Part shown: positions 26,210 to 34,432 of the stretch, piece after piece | Layout: every line of letters begins with the position of its first letter | How positions within the stretch are numbered: the stretch's first letter is position 1 | Origin: an uncultured Prevotella sp. | Lineage (GTDB): Bacteria; Bacteroidota; Bacteroidia; Bacteroidales; Bacteroidaceae | DNA: 51,634 nucleotides | Assembly: GCA_946998295.1 (NCBI GenBank) | Contig: CAMPYS010000010.1 | Span: forward strand, 1 to 51,634 | Reading direction: 5' to 3' | Program-made: the position numbers and the translations under genes | Notes under the pieces: generated by a model | Databases searched by the model: none | What the model was told of the DNA's origin: nothing | What the model saw: only the letters and a program-made list of their open reading frames with translations

Positions 26210-27175
26210 ATGGAAATAATAAAATTTACCCCATTATTAAAACAAACAATATGGGGCGGTGAAAAAATAAAAGACTTTAAACAACTTGATACAGATTTAG
26301 AACAGATAGGAGAAAGCTGGGAAATATCAGGTGTAGAAGGTAATGAAACTATTATTTCTTCAGGTGAATATAAAGGAATGAATTTAAATTATCTACTATC
26401 TATTATGAAAGAAAAACTAATAGGTATAGATAATTATAACAGATTTGGAAATGAATTTCCTTTATTAATAAAATTCATAGATGCAAGAAAACAATTATCA
26501 ATTCAAGTTCACCCTGATGATAGATATGCTAAAGTTCACGGATTAAAACGGGGTAAAACAGAAATGTGGTATATAATGGAAAGCGATGAAAATGCTACAT
26601 TATATTCTGGACTTAAAAAAGTTATTACTCCAGAACAGTATAGAGAAATGGTAGAAGATGGAACTATAACATCTGCTCTAAAAGAATATAACGTAAAGGA
26701 AGGAGACGTCTTTTATCTTCCAGCAGGGCGTATTCACTCTATAGGGCCAGGATGCTTTTTAGCAGAAATACAGCAAACAAGCGATACAACATATCGTATA
26801 TACGATTTTAAGCGTAAAGATAAAGACGGAAATTATAGGCAATTACATACACAACAAGCTGCAGAGTGTATAGACTATCATATCGAGAAAGATTATCGTA
26901 CAGCTTATGAGAAAAAAAAGAATGAAAAGATGACAGTTATAAATTCTGCATATTTTACTACTTCTATATATGATATAACAAAGACTATGGTTTTGGATTA
27001 TTCCCTATTAGATTCTTTTATAATATTAATAGGATTATCTGGAGAGGCAAAACTAAGGAACGAAAAAACGGGTAAAGAAATTAATTTTATTGCTGGGGAA
27101 AGTATTCTATTGCCTGCTACAATAGAATATGTACGAGTAGATGGAAAAATAAAGTTTATAGAAACTTATATATAA
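26210..27175 (+). CDS. manA: Mannose-6-phosphate isomerase, class I
   Basis: The 321-residue cupin enzyme interconverts mannose-6-phosphate and fructose-6-phosphate. Zinc-ligand motifs are visible: QVHPDD near 100 and LPAGRIHSIGPGCFLAEIQQTSDTTYR near 170-195. The N-terminus KQTIWGGEKI is typical. It starts 10 bp after the M64 gene and is probably cotranscribed with it. The length matches the short bacterial ManA type (about 315-325). Confidence 0.93.
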   Translation: MEIIKFTPLLKQTIWGGEKIKDFKQLDTDLEQIGESWEISGVEGNETIISSGEYKGMNLNYLLSIMKEKLIGIDNYNRFGNEFPLLIKFIDARKQLSIQVHPDDRYAKVHGLKRGKTEMWYIMESDENATLYSGLKKVITPEQYREMVEDGTITSALKEYNVKEGDVFYLPAGRIHSIGPGCFLAEIQQTSDTTYRIYDFKRKDKDGNYRQLHTQQAAECIDYHIEKDYRTAYEKKKNEKMTVINSAYFTTSIYDITKTMVLDYSLLDSFIILIGLSGEAKLRNEKTGKEINFIAGESILLPATIEYVRVDGKIKFIETYI

Positions 27176-27189
27176 ACTACATTTTTTTG

Positions 27190-27197
27190 TATATTTG
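27190..27197 (+). promoter_or_regulatory. -7 element of the T9SS-cargo gene pair
   Basis: TATATTTG starts a leader of about 100 bases before the coding start at 27302. Confidence 0.55.
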
Positions 27198-27238
27198 CAT
27201 AATGAAATAACTTAAATATCCAATATATATAAAAAAAA

Positions 27239-27289
27239 GCTTCATTATGGCAAAAGAAGCCGACATAATGTAGTAAGAATAAGGGCTTC
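27239..27289 (+). promoter_or_regulatory. Leader with mutually exclusive hairpins
   Basis: GAAGC at 27256-27260 can pair with GCTTC at 27239-27243 or, as GAAGCC, with GGCTTC at 27284-27289, just before the first ATG. CATTATG (27243-27249) also pairs with CATAATG (27264-27270). A short frame, MAKEADIM, lies at 27247-27273. This could be a regulatory leader, but all stems are short. Confidence 0.3.
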
Positions 27290-27301
27290 ATGCAGATACT
27301 T

Positions 27302-27769
27302 ATGAAATTTAAATTTACTGTTTTTTTCTTATTATTCCTTGCTATTACGATTAATGAAATGCAAGCTGAAAATATTTTGGTTTGGCTTTCATCTGGAGAA
27401 AAGGTTATATATAATCTTGGTGATAATCCTAAAATTACACCTTCAGACAAAGAAATTATAATTGAGACAGCTAAAGCAAAAGTAACCTATACACAGGGAC
27501 AAGTTAAAAAAATTACATTTGATAAAAAAAATGATAATATTGAAAGTATTAATGGATCTTTGGAAAATGCAAAGATAAATGATAAAACTATCGAATTATC
27601 AGGATTTAAGTCTAATGAAAATGTAATAATATATGATCTATCAGGTAAAACAATTTTTTCACAGCCAACAGCATCAGATGGTTGTTTAATAATAAATCTA
27701 AGCAATTTTAATAAGGGAGTATATATTATTAAAGTAAAAAATTATACATCTAAATTTATTATAAAATGA
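27302..27769 (+). CDS. Small secreted protein with T9SS type A sorting domain
   Basis: I choose the ATG at 27302, because it puts the signal peptide MKFKFTVFFLLFLAI... (cleavage near MQA-E) at the very N-terminus; an ATG at 27290 would add four residues. The 155-residue protein has a short region with a WLSSGEKVIYNL segment, then a C-terminal domain with NVIIYDLSGKTIFSQ and FNKGVYIIKVK...KFIIK, the type A T9SS sorting pattern. It should cross the outer membrane by the T9SS and be anchored or released. Most of it is the sorting domain, so it is a minimal cargo. It overlaps the next gene by ATGA. Confidence 0.78.
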   Translation: MKFKFTVFFLLFLAITINEMQAENILVWLSSGEKVIYNLGDNPKITPSDKEIIIETAKAKVTYTQGQVKKITFDKKNDNIESINGSLENAKINDKTIELSGFKSNENVIIYDLSGKTIFSQPTASDGCLIINLSNFNKGVYIIKVKNYTSKFIIK

Positions 27770-29211
27770 AAAGAATTTTTATTTCATTAGCATTAATCCT
27801 ACCATTAGGATTGTTTTCTCTTGAATCTATGGCTCAAGGCGTATATATCTATAAGGATGGAAAACGTCAGGTGTTTACTTCTAATGAAGTAGATAGTTTA
27901 GTATTTTATCAAAAGCAGAATAAAACAAATCCTACAATTCAAAAAGTAACATTTGAGATGCCAAGTAATTTAATAGGCAAATCAAAAGCAGATATTATTT
28001 CTGCAGAAAAAGCTAGAGGCTTCACTGTAAATGAAAAATCGTCATCAATATTAGAATTAAAGAAGACTATTGACGGAATAGACTATGCTTGGACGTATAA
28101 TTTTGATACTAAAGATAATTATAAGTATGCAAAGTGTAATATTCAACAAAATAAATTAGATGAGTTTAAAGCTTTTTTGCGAGCATCTGGTTACGAATTG
28201 AGAACTAAAGCTTCACTAAATGCAGAAGTAACAGTTTACTTGAATAAAGATGCAAAAAAAGTTATTTATATAAATAAAGAAGCAGATAAATATGAATTCT
28301 TCTTTGGCGAATGGGATGAAAGTCTACACTCATGGATGAGGATTTCTAATTTGAGGGATGATAATACAAATATACTTGCTCCTTACTATGGACATTATGC
28401 TACTGTAGAGTTAATGAAACTATATGAGAAGCGTATGAATCATAAATTAGTATCTAATCCAGAACTTGAGGCAAAGGGAATATATACATATGAAACGAAT
28501 GATCAAACTTGGTTAAAAGTAAAATATTGGTTTGATGTTAAAACGAAGAACAAACTTGAAGAAGCATCGATTTTTGTAGATAAAGATGGTATTCCAACAC
28601 CTGATAATGTAACTACATATCTTAAAAAATATAATTATAGATACACAGGTATGACAGATAACGATGGATATACAGTTTATTATAATGATGCTGAAAAGTC
28701 TGTTTGTTATGTTCTTATGGTTGAGAAAAAAGGAGAGAACGGAGAGTCTAAAGGTAAATTTGAGCCACAGATGCATTTTACTTATTCAGATTTAACAGGA
28801 AAAGTCCCACCTGAAAAAGTTGATTTTCCTATGCCTATAATTGATTTTGGTAAAATGACTATGGACGAAGCAGTAAAAAAATATCGTAGCCTACCTTATT
28901 ATAAAGCTGAGCAGAAAGCAGATGGTGGTATATACATAATGACTACTTCAAAAGATTTCCCAGCAATACTATTACTTGAAGATAATGGTAAATATTTAGC
29001 AGCTATAAATATAACATATGATGCACTTACCTGCCGTTCACCATTTATAACAGATATGTTGACAAATCAAGGTTATGTATATAATCCTAAAGTTAGTGCT
29101 ATGCCTACATTTATAAATAAAGATAAAGATATAATGGTACAATTTTATTTAACAGATGTGTATAACTTGGGATATTTCTCAATATCATTCCAACCAAATG
29201 AGTTTAAATAA
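27766..29211 (+). CDS. Secreted protein with a triplicated unknown domain
   Basis: I do not recognise this 481-residue protein. A signal peptide (to about residue 24) is followed by VYIYKDGKRQVFTSNEVDSLVFYQ, an N-terminal module common in Bacteroidota surface proteins. Three related units follow, at about 66-175, 207-320 and 360-475. Each ends with a helix, a GYxY or YxY turn, and a strand pair of the form YxNxDxKxVxY (YLNKDAKKVIYI, YYNDAEKSVCYVL, FINKDKDIMVQFYL). There is no T9SS sorting domain. Translational coupling to the small sorted protein suggests they work together, perhaps as secreted partner and anchor. It is followed by a strong hairpin. Confidence 0.75.
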   Translation: MKRIFISLALILPLGLFSLESMAQGVYIYKDGKRQVFTSNEVDSLVFYQKQNKTNPTIQKVTFEMPSNLIGKSKADIISAEKARGFTVNEKSSSILELKKTIDGIDYAWTYNFDTKDNYKYAKCNIQQNKLDEFKAFLRASGYELRTKASLNAEVTVYLNKDAKKVIYINKEADKYEFFFGEWDESLHSWMRISNLRDDNTNILAPYYGHYATVELMKLYEKRMNHKLVSNPELEAKGIYTYETNDQTWLKVKYWFDVKTKNKLEEASIFVDKDGIPTPDNVTTYLKKYNYRYTGMTDNDGYTVYYNDAEKSVCYVLMVEKKGENGESKGKFEPQMHFTYSDLTGKVPPEKVDFPMPIIDFGKMTMDEAVKKYRSLPYYKAEQKADGGIYIMTTSKDFPAILLLEDNGKYLAAINITYDALTCRSPFITDMLTNQGYVYNPKVSAMPTFINKDKDIMVQFYLTDVYNLGYFSISFQPNEFK

Positions 29212-29235
29212 AGGTATAGTTTATTTATAAAATAG

Positions 29236-29270
29236 TAGAGGGTGTATTTCATATTGAAGTACACCCTCTA
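29236..29270. terminator. Long hairpin after the triplicated gene
   Basis: TAGAGGGTGTATTTCA at 29236-29251 pairs with TGAAGTACACCCTCTA at 29255-29270 (one G-U, three-base loop). The hairpin is nearly symmetrical and lies between the plus-strand gene and minus-strand tRNA-Pro, so it may end both transcripts. It lacks a strong T run on either side. Confidence 0.6.
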
Positions 29271-29300
29271 ACAATAGATTAAATTAAAAAATATATTTTG

Positions 29301-29374
29301 TCGGGATGAGGCGACTCGAACGCCCGACCACTGGTCCCCCAGACCAGCATTCTAACCTACTGAACTACATCCCG
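29301..29374 (-). tRNA. tRNA-Pro (anticodon GGG)
   Basis: A 74-nt cloverleaf on the minus strand. The acceptor stem pairs CGGGATG with CATCCCG, the D arm contains GTTCAGTAGGTTAGAAT, the anticodon stem CTGGT/ACCAG encloses CTGGGGG (anticodon GGG), and the T arm contains GTTCGAGTC. The discriminator is A; no CCA is encoded. Confidence 0.94.
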
Positions 29375-29389
29375 TAGATTTGTTATATG

Positions 29390-29421
29390 CAAAATTAAAG
29401 ACTTTTTGAGAGATTAGCAAA
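29390..29421 (-). promoter_or_regulatory. Promoter of tRNA-Pro
   Basis: On the minus strand TTTG (29418-29421), a 20-bp spacer and TAATTTTG (29390-29397) sit 15 bp before the tRNA. Confidence 0.65.
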
Positions 29422-29460
29422 TTTTATATTCGTTTTTCTAAATAGCTAATCTTAATTTTG

Positions 29461-29468
29461 TATTTTTG
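29461..29468 (+). promoter_or_regulatory. -7 element of aroA
   Basis: TATTTTTG lies 30 bases before the ATG and diverges from the tRNA-Pro promoter. Confidence 0.45.
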
Positions 29469-29498
29469 TATTATTAATATTTTAAACTAATACTGGAA

Positions 29499-30755
29499 AT
29501 GTATTATAAAATACTACCGCCAAAAAATATAAATGCTAAGGTGAAATTGCCTTCGTCTAAAAGTATAAGTAATAGAGCTTTAATAATTAATGCTATACTC
29601 GGTACAACTAAAATGCCACATAATTTATCCTTATGCGATGATACTGATGTTATAATACGAGCATTAAAAGATAAACCATATGAGATAAATATAAAAGCAT
29701 CTGGTACTGCTATGCGTTTTATGACCGCTTTATTGTCCATTACTGTTGGAGAACACCACCTATTAACAGGGACAGAACGAATGAAGCAGCGGCCTATTAA
29801 GATTTTGGTAGATGCTTTGAAAACCTTAGGAGCTGATATTGAATATAAAGAAAAAGAGGGATACCCTCCTTTATTAATTAGAGGAAAAAAACTTGAAGGA
29901 GGAAAAATAGAAATAGAAGGGGATATTAGTTCACAATATATTTCTGCATTAATGTTAGTAGCTCCTGCGCTAAAAAATGGTTTGGAGATAAAACTAATAG
30001 GAGAAATAGTCTCACGTCCTTACATAGACTTAACTTTACATATAATGCACTCTTTTGGAGCTGAAGTAGAATGGACTGATGTTGATACGATAGTAGTTTA
30101 TCCAAAGGAATATGTACCAAAAGATTATGTAATAGAAAATGATTGGACTTCTGCAGCTTATTGGTATGAAATATTATCTTTAATAGATGATAAAGATTCT
30201 AAAATAGAATTTTCAATGTTAAAAAATAGTTCTCGGCAAGGAGATTCAGCTGTTAAATATATTTTCTCTTTATTAGGTATAAAATCTAATTTTTCTGTAA
30301 AAGATAAGAACGGTATGAGTAATTTGTTATTAAGTTGTCGCAATAGAACAATACCACGATTAGAGTATGATTTTACCAATCAACCAGATTTAGCTCAAAC
30401 AATGATAGCGATATGTCCTATTTTAAATATACCATTTAAATTTATAGGAGTAGAGAATCTTAAACTCAAGGAAACAGATAGAATAACAGCAATGATAACA
30501 GAAATGGCGAAGTTAGGGTATGTTATAGATTATAATAAAAATTCAGAAATAATATGGGAAGGTAAACGTTGTAAAGCAAATATACCTATTATAATAGATA
30601 CATATAACGATCATAGAATGGCAATGACTTTTGCACCGCTTTGTTTAAAACTTGGTTCAATAATAATAAATAATCCAAATGTTGTAACTAAGTCCTATCC
30701 TGAATTTTGGAACGAACTAACTAAAGCAGGATTTAAGATAATTGAATGTGATTGA
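29499..30755 (+). CDS. aroA: EPSP synthase (3-phosphoshikimate 1-carboxyvinyltransferase)
   Basis: The sixth step of the shikimate pathway: transfer of enolpyruvyl from PEP to shikimate-3-phosphate. The 418-residue protein has PSSKSISNRALI at 18-29, SGTAMRFMTALLS, ERMKQRPI, LKETDRITAM and YNDHRMAMTFAP, covering the substrate and PEP sites. The LxxGTAMR motif has SGTAMR where class I enzymes read GNAGTAMR, a substitution common in Bacteroidota. A small membrane protein starts 10 bp after it, probably in one transcript. Confidence 0.94.
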   Translation: MYYKILPPKNINAKVKLPSSKSISNRALIINAILGTTKMPHNLSLCDDTDVIIRALKDKPYEINIKASGTAMRFMTALLSITVGEHHLLTGTERMKQRPIKILVDALKTLGADIEYKEKEGYPPLLIRGKKLEGGKIEIEGDISSQYISALMLVAPALKNGLEIKLIGEIVSRPYIDLTLHIMHSFGAEVEWTDVDTIVVYPKEYVPKDYVIENDWTSAAYWYEILSLIDDKDSKIEFSMLKNSSRQGDSAVKYIFSLLGIKSNFSVKDKNGMSNLLLSCRNRTIPRLEYDFTNQPDLAQTMIAICPILNIPFKFIGVENLKLKETDRITAMITEMAKLGYVIDYNKNSEIIWEGKRCKANIPIIIDTYNDHRMAMTFAPLCLKLGSIIINNPNVVTKSYPEFWNELTKAGFKIIECD

Positions 30756-30765
30756 TAAAATTTAG

Positions 30766-31173
30766 ATGGATATTATAGTTTTAGGTATTCTGACAATATT
30801 ATGTTTAGGACTTATAGTAGGAGTAGCAACTGCTATAAGTCATTTTAGACATAATAACTCTGATGAAGAAAAAATAGTAATTTCAAATAATAATTGTTCT
30901 AAATGTGTAGGTGTTGATGGTATGTGTGAACAAGACTGTTTTTTAGAAGCTGCAACAAAGGAGATAGAATATTTTGATGATGAAGAGTTAGATAGATTTG
31001 CAGGTAGACCTGCTGATGAATATAATAGCGAAGAGGTAGAAGAGTTTTCTAATGTTCTTTATACTATGCAACCTAACGAAGTTAAACAATGGAATAGGAG
31101 TTTAGTACTACGAGGTATAAACATACCAAATCAATTGAAAGATGAGCTTATTGCTATGATAGCCGATGAATAA
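30766..31173 (+). CDS. Small membrane protein with CxxC...CxxxC motif
   Basis: The 135-residue protein has one N-terminal helix (about 3-25), then C-x-x-C-x7-C-x3-C (CSKCVGVDGMCEQDC), an acidic stretch and a soluble C-terminus. The four cysteines could bind metal or an iron-sulphur cluster. Conserved proteins of this kind follow aroA in related Bacteroidota, as I recall, but no function is known to me. Its last 22 codons lie in the first copy of a 155-bp perfect tandem duplication, so its tail appears a second time downstream without a start. Confidence 0.75.
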   Translation: MDIIVLGILTILCLGLIVGVATAISHFRHNNSDEEKIVISNNNCSKCVGVDGMCEQDCFLEAATKEIEYFDDEELDRFAGRPADEYNSEEVEEFSNVLYTMQPNEVKQWNRSLVLRGINIPNQLKDELIAMIADE

Positions 31174-31416
31174 ATGGTGGTTATATGCAATAAAAATATA
31201 ACTATTTTAGTTATAGATATAAGTGAAAAAGCAGTGTTATAAATATCTATTATTAATTTTAACTACGAGGTATAAACATACCAAATCAATTGAAAGATGA
31301 GCTTATTGCTATGATAGCCGATGAATAAATGGTGGTTATATGCAATAAAAATATAACTATTTTAGTTATAGATATAAGTGAAAAAGCAGTGTTATAAATA
31401 TCTATTATTAATTTTA
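31107..31416 (+). repeat. Perfect 155-bp tandem duplication
   Basis: Bases 31107-31261 are repeated exactly at 31262-31416, with no mismatch by eye. Each copy carries the last codons and stop of the upstream gene, an AT-rich hairpin (TATAACTA...TAGTTATA), and the GTG start plus first codons of sprE. In copy 1 the sprE frame begins at GTG 31223 but diverges after about 13 codons and stops. Only copy 2 continues into the full gene. Confidence 0.95.
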
Positions 31417-34389
31417 TCAACCATATTATGTATATGGTTTGTAGGGTGTTCTACAAAAAAAAATACAGCTAAATCAAGATGGTGGCATTCATTTAATGCT
31501 AAATACAATACTTATTATAATGGTTCTCAAGCTTATATAGCTGGTTCACTTGAAAAAGAAAACAATAATAAGGATAACTTTATAGATATAATACCTTTAT
31601 TTACAGTTGCTAATAAGAATACTAAGGAAATAGGTAAAAATAGTTTTGATATAGCTATAAAGAAAGCAGAAAAAGCTATAGCATTACACAGTATAAAACG
31701 AAAACCAGAATGGAATAAAACAAGACGTAAGACCCCTAAAGATATTGAATGGTTATCTCGTAAAGAATATAATCCATTTCTATGGAAAGCATGGATGTTA
31801 TTGGGAAAATCTCAATTTTATAAAGGAGCTTTTGAAGAAGCTGCATCCACATTTTCATATATGAGCCGTATATACAAAACACAGTCTGTTATATATTCTA
31901 AAGCAAGACTATGGTTAGCAATTTCGTATATAGAGGCTGGATGGATTTATGAAGCTGAAAATGTTATAAGAAATTTAAGTAGAAACCATATAGAACCGAA
32001 TGTAATAAAAGATTGGAATTATGCGCTTACAGATTTATATTTGCATACAGGAGAATTAGAAAAAGCTGTGCCATATCTTGAAAAAGTAATAAAGAAAGAA
32101 AAAAGAAAGAAACAAAAAGCAAGAGAATTTTTTCTGTTAGGACAGTTGTTGACTCAATTGGGGAGAAATGGGGAAGCGTTTAAAGCATTTAAAAATGTAA
32201 TACATCTATCTCCTAATTATGAATTAGCTTTTAATGCGCGTATTGCATCTACAGAGGTGATGGCTAAAGGAAACAGTAAACAGATGATAAGCAAACTTAA
32301 ACGTATGGCATCATCTGATAATAATAAAAATTATATTGATCAAATATTTTATGCTATAGGTAATATATATATAGCAGAAAGGGATACTGTTGCAGCAATA
32401 AGTGCATATGAACAGGGAAATAAGAAATCTACAAATATGAGTATTGAGAAAGGTACACTTCTGTTGAAATTGGGTAATTTATATTGGGAAAAAGAAAAAT
32501 TTACAGATGCTCGTAGATGTTATAATCAAGCTATTGGATTATTAGACAAAGATCAAAAATATTATGAAGAATTGTCTAATCGTGCAACGATCTTAGATCA
32601 ACTTACACCATTTACAGACGCGGTTCAACTTCAAGACTCTTTACAGTATTTAGCGAAATGTTCTGAAGATGCGAGAAATAAAGCTATCGATAAGGTAATT
32701 CAAGCACTTAGAAAAAAAGAAAAGGAGGAACGTAATAAACTTGAGGAACAAGAAGTAGAGACAAGGCAAAATTCTAATGACATTTCTGATATAGATGACC
32801 CATTTGCTGACAAAAGACCACAGATACCTACAAAGCAGAATGAAGGAGTATGGTACTTTTATAATCCTATTGCTGTTCAGCAGGGTAAAAATACTTTTAG
32901 GCGGTTATGGGGAAAGCGTGAAAATATAGATAATTGGCAGCGTATTAACAAAACTGTTGTAAATAAGCATGATGATAATTCTTTAGATACAAAAACAGAT
33001 TCTCTATATAGTGAGGACTCTATAAATAGTGAACATTCTGAAACGAATAAAAACCTACCTATAAATGATCCTCATAAACGCGAATACTATATGCAACAAA
33101 TACCGTTTACAAAAGAAAAAATTGAAGAAAGTAATAAAATAATAGAAGAGGGACTACATAAAGCAGGTGTTATTTTTAAAGATTTAATGGGTAATGTAAA
33201 ATTATCCGAAAAGTATCTAAAACGGTTAGAAGAGAAATATCCAAATTATGAAAAAATGGATGATGTTTATTATCACCTTTATTTATTGTATATGAATAAG
33301 CAACAGCCCCAAGTAGCTAACTTATATATTTCTAAACTTAAGACAGCGTACCCTAAAAGTCAGTGGACTGCGATATTAACAAATCCTTATTTTAAAGAAA
33401 ATGCAAAATTTGGAAGACAAATAGAAGATTCATTATATACAGCTACATATAATGCGTTTAAAAAGAATCGTTTTGATGAAGTAGAAACTAATAATAGTAT
33501 ATCTAAATCACGATTCCCATTAGGTGAGAATAGAGATAAATTTATTTTCATAACAGGTCTAAGTAAATTAAATCAAGGAAATATAAAAGAAAGCATTAAA
33601 TATTTTAATGATGTGGTAGATAATTATCCTCAAAGCCGAATAAGCGAAATGGCAGGAATGATTATAAATGGTATCAATGAAGGAAAAAGAGTTAATAATG
33701 CTCAATTTGATTTAGGAAATGTTTGGAATTATCGTGCGACTATTCTTAATGATAGCACTAAACTAAAAACTTTTTCTAATGAAACAAATGTTGATTATAA
33801 GTTTTTAATAGTCTATAACCCTGATTCTATTAATGAAAATAAATTATTGTACGAGTTAGCTCGTTTTAATTTTACAAGTTTCTATGTAAGAAATTTCAAT
33901 ATAAATATTGTCAATTTGCAAGGTCTTCATCAGATGCAAGTTGCTGGTTTTAAAAATATAGAAGAAGCACAGGTATATTCAAAGCAGTTGTTAAAGTCAT
34001 CAGATATTGTAAATTTGATAAAGAAACAAGCAAGAACATTTGTAATAAGTGATAATAATTTAAAATTATTAGGCACAGTTTTAAGCTATAATGATTATGA
34101 ACAATTCTACAAGAAACACTTTGCTTTGTTACCTTTGGTTGGTGGTAATACACTAAATGAACCAACTAAACTTGATGATAACGATAAAGAAAATTCTACA
34201 AATCAAGTGCCTAAAGCTGATAATAACGACCAACAAAGTAATAATTTTATAATGGTAGGAGATTTAGATACTGTATCTAAAGATAAAAAGAAGGATAACA
34301 CGAATAAAAAACAGCATAAAAAGAAAGAGCCAAAAGACGAACCAATCATATATTTTGAAGACGAATATAAGGATTTTAATGGATTTTAA
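31378..34389 (+). CDS. porW: T9SS lipoprotein SprE/PorW
   Basis: The 1003-residue lipoprotein starts with GTG (31378), giving a signal peptide that ends in FVGC (C24). The N-terminal TPR region has the family's KYNTYYNGSQAYIAG and KDNFIDIIPLF segments; further TPRs run to about 420. A low-complexity linker rich in Asn, Asp and Lys follows, then TPRs again (about 590-780) and a charged tail. SprE/PorW helps link the outer-membrane T9SS parts to the motor. The start lies in the second copy of the 155-bp duplication, so its upstream control region is doubled. porX follows after 43 bp. Confidence 0.88.
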   Translation: MKKQCYKYLLLILSTILCIWFVGCSTKKNTAKSRWWHSFNAKYNTYYNGSQAYIAGSLEKENNNKDNFIDIIPLFTVANKNTKEIGKNSFDIAIKKAEKAIALHSIKRKPEWNKTRRKTPKDIEWLSRKEYNPFLWKAWMLLGKSQFYKGAFEEAASTFSYMSRIYKTQSVIYSKARLWLAISYIEAGWIYEAENVIRNLSRNHIEPNVIKDWNYALTDLYLHTGELEKAVPYLEKVIKKEKRKKQKAREFFLLGQLLTQLGRNGEAFKAFKNVIHLSPNYELAFNARIASTEVMAKGNSKQMISKLKRMASSDNNKNYIDQIFYAIGNIYIAERDTVAAISAYEQGNKKSTNMSIEKGTLLLKLGNLYWEKEKFTDARRCYNQAIGLLDKDQKYYEELSNRATILDQLTPFTDAVQLQDSLQYLAKCSEDARNKAIDKVIQALRKKEKEERNKLEEQEVETRQNSNDISDIDDPFADKRPQIPTKQNEGVWYFYNPIAVQQGKNTFRRLWGKRENIDNWQRINKTVVNKHDDNSLDTKTDSLYSEDSINSEHSETNKNLPINDPHKREYYMQQIPFTKEKIEESNKIIEEGLHKAGVIFKDLMGNVKLSEKYLKRLEEKYPNYEKMDDVYYHLYLLYMNKQQPQVANLYISKLKTAYPKSQWTAILTNPYFKENAKFGRQIEDSLYTATYNAFKKNRFDEVETNNSISKSRFPLGENRDKFIFITGLSKLNQGNIKESIKYFNDVVDNYPQSRISEMAGMIINGINEGKRVNNAQFDLGNVWNYRATILNDSTKLKTFSNETNVDYKFLIVYNPDSINENKLLYELARFNFTSFYVRNFNINIVNLQGLHQMQVAGFKNIEEAQVYSKQLLKSSDIVNLIKKQARTFVISDNNLKLLGTVLSYNDYEQFYKKHFALLPLVGGNTLNEPTKLDDNDKENSTNQVPKADNNDQQSNNFIMVGDLDTVSKDKKKDNTNKKQHKKKEPKDEPIIYFEDEYKDFNGF

Positions 34390-34432
34390 ATACCCACTAA
34401 ATATTAATTAATAATAAAAAGAATACAACACT

